From Calonectria ilicicola (taxonomy: Eukaryota; Ascomycota; Sordariomycetes; Hypocreales; Nectriaceae), in the NCBI GenBank assembly GCA_020809705.1, contig CP085833.1:682001-746000 (forward strand): a stretch of 64,000 nucleotides of DNA, written 5' to 3'. Within the stretch, counting starts at the first letter, position 1; each line of letters starts with the position of its first letter. The notes beneath the pieces are model-generated. The model did not search any database. It was not told where the DNA came from and worked only from the letters and a program-made list of their open reading frames with translations. Of this stretch, positions 50,901 to 60,600 are shown piece after piece. A program made the position numbers and the translations under genes.

Positions 50901-53250
50901 ACAATAGGACGCCGCTGTCATATGCCGCCGAGGATAGTCACGAGGCCATGGTAAAAATGCTGCTCAATAACGGAAGCGATCCCAATTCAAAAGATAGGTT
51001 TCATCAGACACCACTCTGGTACGCTGTCCAGAAGGGTCACATGTCTACGGTCAAATTGTTAGTCGCGAACGATGCCGATCCGAATACGAAAAATGATTCA
51101 GGCCAAACACCGCTATCATATGCCGCAGAGAACGGATTTGTTGCTATCGTCGAGCTCTTAATTAAGAACAGATCTAATCTAGGCTTGAAAGATAAGTTTG
51201 GTCGCACAACGCTTTCTTATGCCGTGGAGAATGGCAACAAAGCGATCGCCAAACTTTTGCTCAGCGATAGGAACACGCGAGATAAATTTGGCCAGACGCC
51301 CCTGTTTTATGCAGTTAAGAAGGGGCATGAAGATATTGTTAAGCTTCTGACTGATAGCAAAGTCGATGTTGACTCCAGAGATGACTCGGGTCGGACGCCG
51401 TTGTCATATGCTGCAGAGAAAGGGAAATTGGAGATATCAGAGATTCTTATCAAGAACAATGCTGACCCCGATTCAAGCGATGTTTTTGGTCAGACTCCAT
51501 TGTCGTATGCTGCCGAAGAAGGACATAGGATGGTGGTACAATTGCTACTCAACAACAAGGCCGATCCTAACTCAAAAGATACCACTGGCCGAACACCAAT
51601 ATCATATACAGCGGAGAAAGATGCAGTAGATATTTTTAACATGCTGATTGACCACGGTGCTGATCCTGATCCAAGGGATAGCTCCGGACGAACACCATTG
51701 TCGTATGCAGCGGAGAGGGGGGCTGCAGATATTGTCGACATACTGATTCAACAAGGTTCCAATCCCAATTCCAACCTAACTTGAAAGCATCTGGACAAAC
51801 ATTACTACTGCTTACGATATCGAGAGGAAGCATCGATCTTTTCAAGCTCCTAATTGAATACAAGGCCAATCCTGACTTAGGCGGTGCCTTATTTCGGACT
51901 CCATTATCATATGCAGTCATAATCGGACATGAAGAAATAGTCAGACTACTTCTTGAGCAAAATATCAATATTGAAAGCGACTTTAGACATGGTTGCACGC
52001 CGTTATTATCAGCTTGCAAAAACGAGCATGAAGTTATTGTCAAGTTACTACTTGAAAAAGGTGCCAAAATTGAAGCAAAGGACAAAGACGGGGGAACACC
52101 GCTGTTAATAGCTGTTGTAAACGGGCACAAGGAAATTGTCAAGTTGTTACTTGAAAAAGGTGCCGAAATCGAGACAAAAGACAGTAATGGGGAAACACCA
52201 CTATTAATAACTGTTGTAAACGGGCACAAGGAAATTGTCAAATTATTGATTGATAAGGGCGCTAATATTGAGGCAAACGACAAACGCTGGCGAACACCAT
52301 TATTAATGGTTGTTGCAAAGGGGCATGAAGAAATCTTTCAGCTATTTCATGAAACATACCCTGATCTCAAGCCTAGAGATTATTACCATCGCACAATCCA
52401 GCTATTGCCGGCTGTCAGAAATGGAAATGAGAATGCTGTTGGGGACCTTCTTGAAAAGGGTGCTGATGTGGAATCAAAGCATGAATTTGGGTTAACTCCA
52501 CTACACCTGGCCATTAAAGGACGCCATCAGGCCGTTGTCAGGCTTTTACTGAGATACGGCGCTAAAGTCAAGTCTATAGGCAAAACCACCGAAGACCGAC
52601 TACTGCTGACTGTCATGAACAACAATGAGACTGTTGTCAGGCTTCTATTGAACGATGGCGCCGATGTTGAGTCTAAAGATGAAAATGACCGGACTCCGCT
52701 GATGCTGGCTATTATAAATAATAATGAAGCTATTGTCAGGCTTTTATTGAAAGCTGGAGCTGATGTTGAGCTTAAAGATAAAGATGACCGGACTCCACTG
52801 ATGCTAGCTATTATGGAGTATAATGAGGCTATTGTTAGCCTTTTATTAAAGTTTGGTGCCTGTACTGAGCCTACAGATCAAGATGGCCGGACTGCACTAT
52901 TTCAGGCTGTTAAAAGACGTTGTGAAGGTATTGTCGAGCTTCTGCTTGATCGCGGTACCAATATTGAGGCCAAAGATAAAGATGGCCAGACTCCCCTGTT
53001 TGTGGCTGTAATGGACAATAATGAGATTATGGTGAGTCTGATACTTAAAAATGGAGCCGATCCTACATCTGAACATCGACATTATGGGACCCCGCTGTCG
53101 TGGGCTATGCGACGTAATAATGATGCTATGATAGCCTCACGGCGATATCTACTGTTTCCTTCTCGCAAGAGAGGGCGCCCTTTGGTAAACAGGCCAGATT
53201 CAATACCAATCAATGATGCTATTATCAAGCTGCTCTCAGAAACGTCTTGA
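47990..53250 (+). pseudogene. NLR-like gene: PNP-type N-terminus, NACHT, ankyrin repeats; frameshifted
   Basis: A fungal NOD-like receptor gene whose full product would be about 1,710 residues. Exon 1 encodes a nucleoside-phosphorylase-like domain (VAIFCALSYESVAIKY, MIGIGAGIPYP, YFEIEAASIIDEIPC, RGICDYADTHKHDGW). Introns at 49026-49078 (donor GTCAGT, branch CACTAAC) and 50034-50106 are in phase. The NACHT domain has Walker A GIPGSGKT at about residue 464, Walker B VLVVIDALDECEN at about 565, and the ATSRD sensor. A winged-helix-like region follows, then more than 20 ankyrin repeats of 33 residues. After 1,222 codons a stop falls at 51782-51784 inside a repeat, and the repeats resume in the -1 frame from 51781 to 53250 (about 489 codons). 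One missing base (or two extra) explains it. The truncated form still has all domains and about half the repeats. Confidence 0.85.
50810..53240 (+). repeat. Ankyrin repeat array, 99-bp DNA period
   Basis: More than 20 units encoding the DxxGxTPLxYAxxxGHxxIVxLLLxxGADxx pattern. Some neighbours are nearly identical in DNA: a 31-bp stretch starting ctgttgtaaacgggcacaag is identical at 52112 and 52211, and cttgaaaaaggtgcc occurs at 52051 and 52150, both exactly 99 bp apart. That points to recent duplication or gene conversion between units. Confidence 0.85.
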
Positions 53251-54301
53251 TGGACGAAAGGGAACTATTTAGATGAACACTCATCAGATGGTGTAAGGGG
53301 CTGGAAAGGTTCTAAAAGACGAGACCGCCGTCGTTTTACTCATTGCACTCAATCTTGGTCAGAGTCATGATGTAAAAATTGGTGCTCTTTTCGCCGTCCA
53401 TCGTCCTTATTTCCGAGAGCTCTCCTTTGAAGAAGAAACCGTTCAAAAGTTTGACATACGTCTTACGGTTTGATTTGGAAAAGCTCGATAGTTTTGTGAC
53501 AAATATCACGACAGAAGTCTCAAATTTGATATACCAGGAATCGAAATAAAAAATATTATTAGAAATTGAGACATTCTGTTAAAAAGTACACGCTTCGGCC
53601 TTGTCCACGGGCAATCATTTGCACTAGTTGAGATCAAAAAGGAACGTTTTATATGTGACAACTCCTTTTATGAATCTTACAAAAAACAAGAAGAGTGAAA
53701 AGAACATCCGCTACCTCGCTTACTGCTTTCTTATTGCGTCTCCCCTAGCTGACGACACATGAAGTCGATGATGTGTGCTTCATTCTCTTTCAGGAGTTGG
53801 GTGACACTCTTACTTGGGGTGTGATCGCGAGTTTAGGTAAAAAATGCACAGCAAATTATGCAGATACTTGGGCTAGCGTATTTTTGGCAGGTACTGTTAC
53901 TAGCCTAGCCGGAAGACCACTGTAACCCGCTGGAAGAAGCCCACTAGAGCCTGCTGGAAGGAGCCCACTAGAGGCCCCCTGAAGCCTGCTGGAAGAAGCC
54001 TGCTAGAGCCCACTGGAGCCCGCCGGAGCCTGCTGGAGCCCGCTGGAGCTTACTAAAATATACATTGTGCAAATTTTTGTTAGGTGTTTTGCATCTGGCA
54101 AAATTAGCACAAGAATTTGGGGCAGCTATTCCTTTTAGGGGCATCCCGCAGACCCTTGATTAGCTTGGTACATTCAAAAGCAGCCACATTTTTAACTATG
54201 CTCTTTCATTATCTTATGTACGATGAACTTGCCTATATTAGGAAAGGTGCTTGTTTTATGTATTGATTTTGCACAGGAACAAAATTTGCCGGAACTCGCG
54301 A
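53251..54301. other. Convergent intergenic region with minisatellite
   Basis: Lies between the NLR (+) and the EF-Ts gene (-). Apart from the minisatellite at 53908-54052, no gene was seen. Confidence 0.45.
53908..54052. repeat. Imperfect minisatellite
   Basis: About a dozen degenerate units of 10-13 bp based on agcctgctggaag, agcccactagag and agcccgctgg. Composition is much more GC-rich than the flanking AT-rich DNA. No reading frame through it is conserved. Confidence 0.75.
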
Positions 54302-55018
54302 TCACACCCCTGGTGCAAGGACAAAATCTTGGTTCATCAGTGACATGTTATTAGTGAATTCGTTTACATGCTCTTCCGCCATCTTCATCGCTACTGCCTC
54401 TGATTTACCAGATTTCATAGCTGCATCCATGCGAGCTTGGCGTTCTCGCGCAATGACTTTGGCAGGAATGTCACTTGCATTTATATACTGCGGTTTGAAT
54501 GAGGCAATATGAATCGCCAATTGACGAGAGAGCGCCGGGCTTGCGCCTTTCGTGGACACCAAAACGCTTACACGATGGCCATGGTTATATTCACCTAATT
54601 CGGCGCCTGTGAGGACTGCAATCCGAGAAATCGTGATTCCTCCTCCACACTTTGCCTGGACTTCGGAGATCTCATTCTCAAATTGCGCTTTCAGCGCTTC
54701 AATATCTGATATACGGTTCGATATAGCAAAATCTCGCAGCCTAGTCACAAATGCGACGAAGGAAGTTTCCTGCGCGATGAAGTCGGTTTCACAGTGAACC
54801 TCCAAAATGACGCCATAGTCATCAGCAAAGCCAGCCGTGATGATGCCCTCGGCGGCGGCTCTCTTTGTAGGGATATTCCCAGTTTTGATTTTGCGTAGAT
54901 TTGCAAGTGCAATCTCGATGTCGCCATTTGCTTCCACAAGTGCTTTTTTACACAGCATCACGGGAGCATCAGATCGAGCACGTAGCTCGGCGATTAAGGA
55001 ACCAGTAATGGGAGCCAT
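54302..55018 (-). CDS. Bacterial-type elongation factor Ts, C-terminally short
   Basis: A 238-residue, intronless EF-Ts. In bacteria EF-Ts exchanges GDP for GTP on EF-Tu. The N-terminal module (SLIAELRARSDAPVMLCKKALVEANGDIEIA) and the core (GVILEVHCETDFIAQE with the conserved TDF, then FVAFVTRLRD, YNHGHRVSVLVSTKGASPALSRQLAIHIASFKPQYI) align closely with proteobacterial Tsf. It stops right after the coiled-coil region, at NQDFVLAPGV. The C-terminal module of about 45 residues present in E. coli EF-Ts (283 aa) is therefore missing. The usual GMM before the CKKAL motif is altered to PVM. No mitochondrial presequence is visible at ATG 55018. Fungi normally carry a longer mitochondrial EF-Ts, so this looks like a transferred bacterial gene kept open. 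Activity is uncertain. Confidence 0.9.
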   Translation of the reverse strand: MAPITGSLIAELRARSDAPVMLCKKALVEANGDIEIALANLRKIKTGNIPTKRAAAEGIITAGFADDYGVILEVHCETDFIAQETSFVAFVTRLRDFAISNRISDIEALKAQFENEISEVQAKCGGGITISRIAVLTGAELGEYNHGHRVSVLVSTKGASPALSRQLAIHIASFKPQYINASDIPAKVIARERQARMDAAMKSGKSEAVAMKMAEEHVNEFTNNMSLMNQDFVLAPGV

Positions 55019-57317
55019 CACAGTAACTGGAGTTTGTCACGAATTTCAGATACGAGTAAAAGCTTACCGAACTATGCTGGATGGAGCTCTATGGCTTATT
55101 GTTTTGAATTGTCAGAATTGACGGTCTAACACCGATTCGAATGGCGGTGAGCTTTATGACGTGTCTTGGCTAGAGTGACACTACCAACGTGGCTGATTGG
55201 ATGTGAGCATATAATTAATACAAAATTCATTCTTTGTTCACCAGTCATGTAAATATCGCCTCTTGGGGGCGAAGACCAATTAAATTATGCCGAGGACAAG
55301 TTGGTGTGCTTCATTTGGCAACTTGAAACAAAGGCTGGTTTCTGGGATTTTTGCTCAAATATTCGGCATGTTCTGATGAGTATGACCCAGAAAATGACTT
55401 GGATATTGTTAAAACGTTGATGCAACTCTACATGATTCTACAGTCGGATAACTAGGCGGTGTCAAGTCAAGCAGGGGGTTGGAGATAGAAACAACACTTT
55501 TTGTTAATTTGCCTAATTTTTGAGCCTCAGTGATGTGGCCAGTGGAGCTCTATGATTCGGTAAACTGGCGGTCCCCACTGGCTTACAGAAGCGCACATTG
55601 ATGGTACGATTAATAAATGGGGGATTGTTACGGTATGAGACGAATATTGGTTAAAAATCCGACTCTGGTGAGCTGTCCGTCTGTCTTGATTCGCTTTCGC
55701 AAGTCGGGGTCGTTTTCTCAGAAGCAAACTCGGCGGAAATGCTTCCGACTCGTGAATACAGGGCCCTTCAATAGTTACCCTGAGCCCCGAAAAGCCGCCC
55801 ACTCCTCTGGCGCGTCCACGCGTTGCCATTAGTTGATTAGCCCCGACGCCACAGACCCTTGGAGTTCCTCAACTGACAACACATGGGCAAAAACATTTTT
55901 GTTTTTATTTGGAATGATTGGGAAATTTGTGTCACAGGGGGGCACATTCCCCCATTGCTTTTTCTTTTTTCCGGGTCTGAGCATGGCATGCACTCTTCAT
56001 GTACGTAGCCTCTAGCTCGAGACACGATAGGTTAAAAATATTTGGATCTGCACTGAAGACAATGCACTCAGAGGCACCCAGAGGCATCTGCGTGTCTATG
56101 ATAAGCGATCCTGACACGTGCCCGCCGTCTTCCGTGGGTCATACAGACTCCGGCAAATATGTGACTTTAGCCACCAAAGCATGCGGGATTGACGCCCGAG
56201 AACAAACGACTTTCACATGCATACAAATATGTCGTGTATTCCCTTGATCAGCAGCCGTCCTGATAAAATTCCGCCCTTTTTCTGAGTTTTCGGGGTCATT
56301 TTAGTTATCAGTAGTTTGGCTGCGCGAGGGTGTGCCCCATCTCCCCATTTCTTTTTGCTCCACAATTGTACTCAATAGCTTCGCGTAGCTTGATGCTGCT
56401 CTCCAATGAGGAGAAAACTTGTGAGGGAGGAGGAGAGTGCAGATTCAGGGGCCAAGTCTCCTCCACGCAGAGGAGTTGTTGTCCCAGCCTTCGGCCGAGA
56501 AGCCGGCTGGGTGGTGATGTGGCCAGATCTTTCTGTCCCTGGTCTTATCAGAAAACGACCATCATATGTGGCTGCATGATAGCCCCAAAGTCTCGGCCTA
56601 TCACCGTCAGATACGGCAATCCGACCCTTCAGTGCAAAATTTCACATGCCAAAAATATGAGGAGTCGCATTGCACAAGCTGATCTGACTGTGTTCCCTCG
56701 GGCGCAAAACGGCTACATGGAGGTTTTATGTTGCCACTCCTCCTCCCTGCTTAGTGCACGTGCACTCACAGAGACGTGGCGTTGTTGTGCACAGGTGGTC
56801 TGAAGTTACCACCTATTCTTAGGGGCCCAACAGATTTTTATGTTGCGGATTGGATGTGTTAAAATCTTGTTCTAGAATAAATTCAAGGGTCGAGACCCTG
56901 CAGCTACGGCCGTAAGAGAAAACCCCTGGGCCCCTAAACGAATATTAGGATTAGTGCATCTCAACTCAATTTCGCTCAACAATGTTGGTCAGACAACACC
57001 CTTGTATCGGTCGCACCCTTACGTCAGGGGTCATTTCTTCTGAAATATCTTTGTCTCGGTTCTTTCGTGGCGATAATCCCCTAGCTCCTGGTTTCTTTAA
57101 AGCCCTACAGTAATCCCTTAGTGGCATTTGTGACGAACAGGGTGCTGTGTCCAGTTCCACTCCTACCCAGCGTGCCCAATTTTTTTTTTTTTCTGCCCCT
57201 TTCCTTTCGGCCGGGAAAATACTAAAGAGTTTGGCGACTGGATGAGGAGCTCATTGAGATTCATCCCCAGTTGAATTGACTTGTTTGTCATCCCGCACCC
57301 AGGGAATCCAATCCACC
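55019..57317. other. Long spacer with possible short inverted-repeat element
   Basis: About 2.3 kb. Short frames occur (for example 55829-55527 on the minus strand) but none is recognisable. The 3' end is the promoter of the desaturase and holds a T-run at about 57180-57191. Confidence 0.4.
56819..56937. mobile_element. Possible MITE-like inverted-repeat element
   Basis: Perfect 11-bp inverted repeats TTAGGGGCCCA (56819-56829) and TGGGCCCCTAA (56927-56937) bound a 119-bp non-coding segment. Allowing a 2-base gap, the repeat extends outward by five more bases (tattc / gaata). No clear target-site duplication is visible. A single copy cannot prove mobility. Confidence 0.25.
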
Positions 57318-58950
57318 ATGGCAAACGTGCAGGTCCAGAAAAAGGCCATTGCCTATACCACACAGGCGCTACGAGATGCGCTCAAGGAGAACAACTTTCT
57401 CGTGGCCATTAGAGGACAAGTAAGCGTGCCACACAGTGTCGAGTCGGCGACCATTCTGACAATTTTCGCAGGTCTACGACTTGACCGGCTTTGAAAAGGT
57501 CCACCCTGGCGGTGCTTCCAGAATTCGTTTGTCGGCTGGGCGTGATGCCACCATTGTCTTTGAGACAACACACGAGAAGTCTGCGTTGCAGGTTCTCAGG
57601 TAAGTTTCTCGTCGCAGTTTCATAAAAAGCAAATACTGACGAGGTATCTCAGAAAGTACCACGTGGGATACTTGGTCGATAACCAGTTCCCCTTATTCAA
57701 GCCTCCGAATGAGTTTGCTCAAACTTTAAAAAAGGTGCGTGATAGTTGCAAACGCAACCGAATCCGTTGAATTTGTTACTGACACCCTAGAAGCGAGTGA
57801 AGGATTACTTCAAAACAACTGGCCAGGATCCCAAGTACTCACATGACATGCTCTTTAATTATGTTGTCCCAATTGTCGGTATCGTCTACTGCTATTGGCT
57901 CATGTACTGGGATGAAACCATTCGATCTAGCTGGTTAAAAACCGCTGTGTTGATGTTGGCTTGGGCTTGGTCTTACTTCGGTTTTACTGTAACCTGGGTG
58001 CATGATGCATCCCATTCCTCCTTCACCCATAATCCCAAGGTTTGGGATGCTATGGCTGCCACATACAACTTTATCATGGGTCATTCTGACATCCACTGGT
58101 TTTACAAGCACGGTATGAAGCCTCCAAACTCAGGAAGCGTTCGTAAATACTAACCTGCAATAGTCCTCGGCCACCACCCATACACCAACATTGTTGGAGT
58201 TGATCCTGATATTTCGGTTGATCCATTCTCCATTGTTCGTTTCCTGCCCCACCAGCAATGGTACTTTTTCTACGAATTCCAACTCGCCTACGGACCAGTC
58301 TTGTACGGTGCCTTGACTCAATTCTTGAAGTACCAGGACATCAGATCCTACATGGAGCAGAGCCTGGACAAGATCCCAATGAACCCCATGAGCAGCACCG
58401 AGAACCTCATTTTCTGGGGAGGCAAGGCCTTTTTCTACACTTACCGATGCCTCATCCCGATTCTGTTCTCACCAAGCAGCGCACAGCGAGTTTTGGCAAC
58501 ATTTTTCATTTCCGAAATCATGCTGTCTTACATGGCTGGCTTTGTTTTCGAGGCCAACCACGTGGTTGACGACATTCACTGGGAGACTCCTGTCGAAGGC
58601 GAGGATTTCATGAACATCGACTGGACTCAGCTTCAAGTTGAGACTGCCCAGGACTACGGCCACGGAAATTGGTTGACCACCTTCCTCACCGGATCCTTGA
58701 ACTATCAAGTTACTCATCACATTTTCCCTCAGGTAAGTGACCTAAAATAGCCAATTTCGTTGCAACTGAGCATTTCTAACCGAGAATACAGATTCACCAA
58801 AAATACTACCCCGAGATTGCTCCTATTGTGCAGGCAACTTGCAAGGAGTATGGCTTGCGATACAAGGTCCGCCCTGGATTCTTGGATGCATTCGGCGACC
58901 ACTTGGCCTTACTCAAGAAGTTCGCCTCGCCAAAGACGGCATCCAATTAA
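57318..58950 (+). CDS. Cytochrome b5-fused front-end fatty acid desaturase
   Basis: An ER-membrane acyl-lipid or acyl-CoA desaturase of about 450 residues in six exons. Introns lie near 57420-57471, 57600-57652, 57735-57791, 58114-58164 and 58733-58791. The N-terminal cytochrome b5 domain has the heme motif GFEKVHPGGASRI. Di-iron histidine boxes are complete: HDASH, HVLGHHPYTN (joined exactly by the fourth intron) and NYQVTHHIFP. The Gln in place of the first His of box 3 is the mark of front-end (delta-5/delta-6/delta-8 or sphingolipid delta-8) desaturases. Paired hydrophobic segments (YVVPIVGIVYCYWLMYW, TAVLMLAWAWSYFGF) fit the topology. The VLGHHPYTN box resembles protist delta-5 enzymes. 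Regioselectivity cannot be read by eye. It looks intact. Confidence 0.9.
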
Positions 58951-59652
58951 TGAAGTTTTTAGAGTTCTAAAAGTTTTAATTCATAGTCAGACAACAGTGA
59001 CGGCGCGTGTGAATAGAGCATATATACGAGTTGAAAATCGAGTGGGGGCTAGACTTGGCGTAAAAATAGATTATTTAGGGAAAAATACAGATAATTTCTT
59101 GGTGTTCAAAAAGAAAAGAAAAAGAAAGAAGGATGGATAAAAGTCCAGCTATACTAAAACGAATCCTACAGTCCCCCATTTTCACGTCTATTCATAGGCC
59201 AGGTTAACTCACCATTGCCAACTCATTCAGTTGCCACAATATAGTAGTGTAATTTTGATACGGGCTTTAGTTGATCTAGTTTCTTCTCATTTATTGCTAA
59301 CATATCCTACAAAGAAATTCCGTGAAAATAAAAAAAGCTTTCATCTTGAATTGATCTCCCAATATCAAACCAATCCGCATATTATGCAGCTTGGTGATGA
59401 TCATTTCGCTAGATGAGTCTGGGGAAATGCTATTCTCATTCCTCCCTATCCATGTGAATCTTAACCCATTCAAATCATGCAAAGCGATAAATCATAAAGA
59501 CAGGGAAGCGCCAGCCAGCAATGCCAGCAATATAGTACAGGTTACAACGCCAAACCATACAACCAGGCAGTGTAGTGTATGTACTACTGCGTTAGTTGAA
59601 GAAACTCAACCGCCGGATCAACCAGTGGCATCATGCATAGCTGATTCTGTGT
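58951..59652. other. Convergent intergenic region
   Basis: Lies between the desaturase (+) and the tubby-like gene (-). AT-rich, no gene seen. Confidence 0.4.
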
Positions 59653-60600
59653 TCAGGTGAAAGCGCCAACAATTCCACCAACGGCGGCACCTGCGCCACT
59701 CACGCCAGTGTCGCCATTTGCCATTGCGTTTTCATACTGATAAATGACCATTGCCGAGAAGAAGGCCATAAGAGACGCGTGGTAGCCCATTTCAGGTGAG
59801 TTACCACTGCCCATGAATTGAAAGCCACCAATCTTGCTCAACGAAAAGCTCTTTTCGTCACCGAAAACTGCAATAACTTCTTTTCCGTCTTTGGAGAAGC
59901 CGGTGTTCGATCTTCCGAAAGTTCCGGTGCTTGAACGCCCGATATTCGGCTGTTGAGGAGAAGAAGTGTTGAAAATTCCCCATTTCTTTTTATCATGCTC
60001 GTTGTTGGAGCCCTGGTTCGAAGCTCTAGATGTCGCGTTTTCAAACCAAGGAGGCATCGTGGAGCTGGATGGTGGCATGGCTGGCCTGGGTGGCATGGTT
60101 GAGCTAGGTGCTACCCCAGGCGTTGCTCTCAAAAGTTTGAATCCTGAACCAGACCCTCCAAGAGTTTTGATTTCGGCGCCAGTCGTCCGCCGCCATTCAA
60201 AAGTTTCATTGTGTACACTGTAACCCTGTCCGACCCCCACAGTGTATGCAAACCGAACGTCCTTGTTGGGATGGTCGGTGATGGCTGATACTTTGCATGG
60301 CGCCAAGCCATAGGCAGCTACTCCAGGAAGATGAAACGTGAATTTTCCGCCAGATCTTTCAGAAACGCAGATCGGCTCGCCCTTGCAGTCTTCGCCGGGG
60401 AACAGAATCAAAGGCCCTCCCCAACCCCTAGGCATGCAAAGGCTATAGACTGCCCGTCCTCCCTTCTCCAGAGAGACTCCATAGACCATGGCTGTAGGGT
60501 GCTTTAGCCATTTCATGTAGAGAGTGCGAGGGAATCCTATGCGCGCCACATGGTCGGAGATCTGAAGTGGTCCTTCAGGTACTGATACTTCGTTTCCCAT
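59653..60600 (-). CDS. Predicted N-myristoylated tubby/LURP-one-like protein
   Basis: A 315-residue, intronless protein. ATG 60600 gives MGNEVSVPEG, which fits the N-myristoylation consensus (Gly2, Ser6); the in-frame upstream extension lacks an ATG. The N-terminal 150 residues are beta-rich (AVYSLCMPRGWGGPLILFPG, GKFTFHLPG, ETFEWRRTTGAEI), with a W-R-R motif typical of tubby C-terminal-like/LURP-one-related folds in fungi. A Pro/Ser-rich linker follows (PPRPAMPPSSSTMPP), then a second beta segment (KEVIAVFGDEKSFSLSKIGGFQF). The C-terminus is a hydrophobic helix (MGYHASLMAFFSAMVIYQYENAMAN) and a Gly/Ala-rich tail. Such proteins may bind membrane phosphoinositides; role unknown. The family call is tentative. 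Confidence 0.62.
   Translation of the reverse strand: MGNEVSVPEGPLQISDHVARIGFPRTLYMKWLKHPTAMVYGVSLEKGGRAVYSLCMPRGWGGPLILFPGEDCKGEPICVSERSGGKFTFHLPGVAAYGLAPCKVSAITDHPNKDVRFAYTVGVGQGYSVHNETFEWRRTTGAEIKTLGGSGSGFKLLRATPGVAPSSTMPPRPAMPPSSSTMPPWFENATSRASNQGSNNEHDKKKWGIFNTSSPQQPNIGRSSTGTFGRSNTGFSKDGKEVIAVFGDEKSFSLSKIGGFQFMGSGNSPEMGYHASLMAFFSAMVIYQYENAMANGDTGVSGAGAAVGGIVGAFT

Noticed and set aside
51750..51790. A normal intron removing the stop in the ankyrin array
   Set aside because: The only GT..AG pair that fits spans about 32 bp, below usual fungal intron size, and would delete part of a repeat. A frameshift fits the repeat period better.
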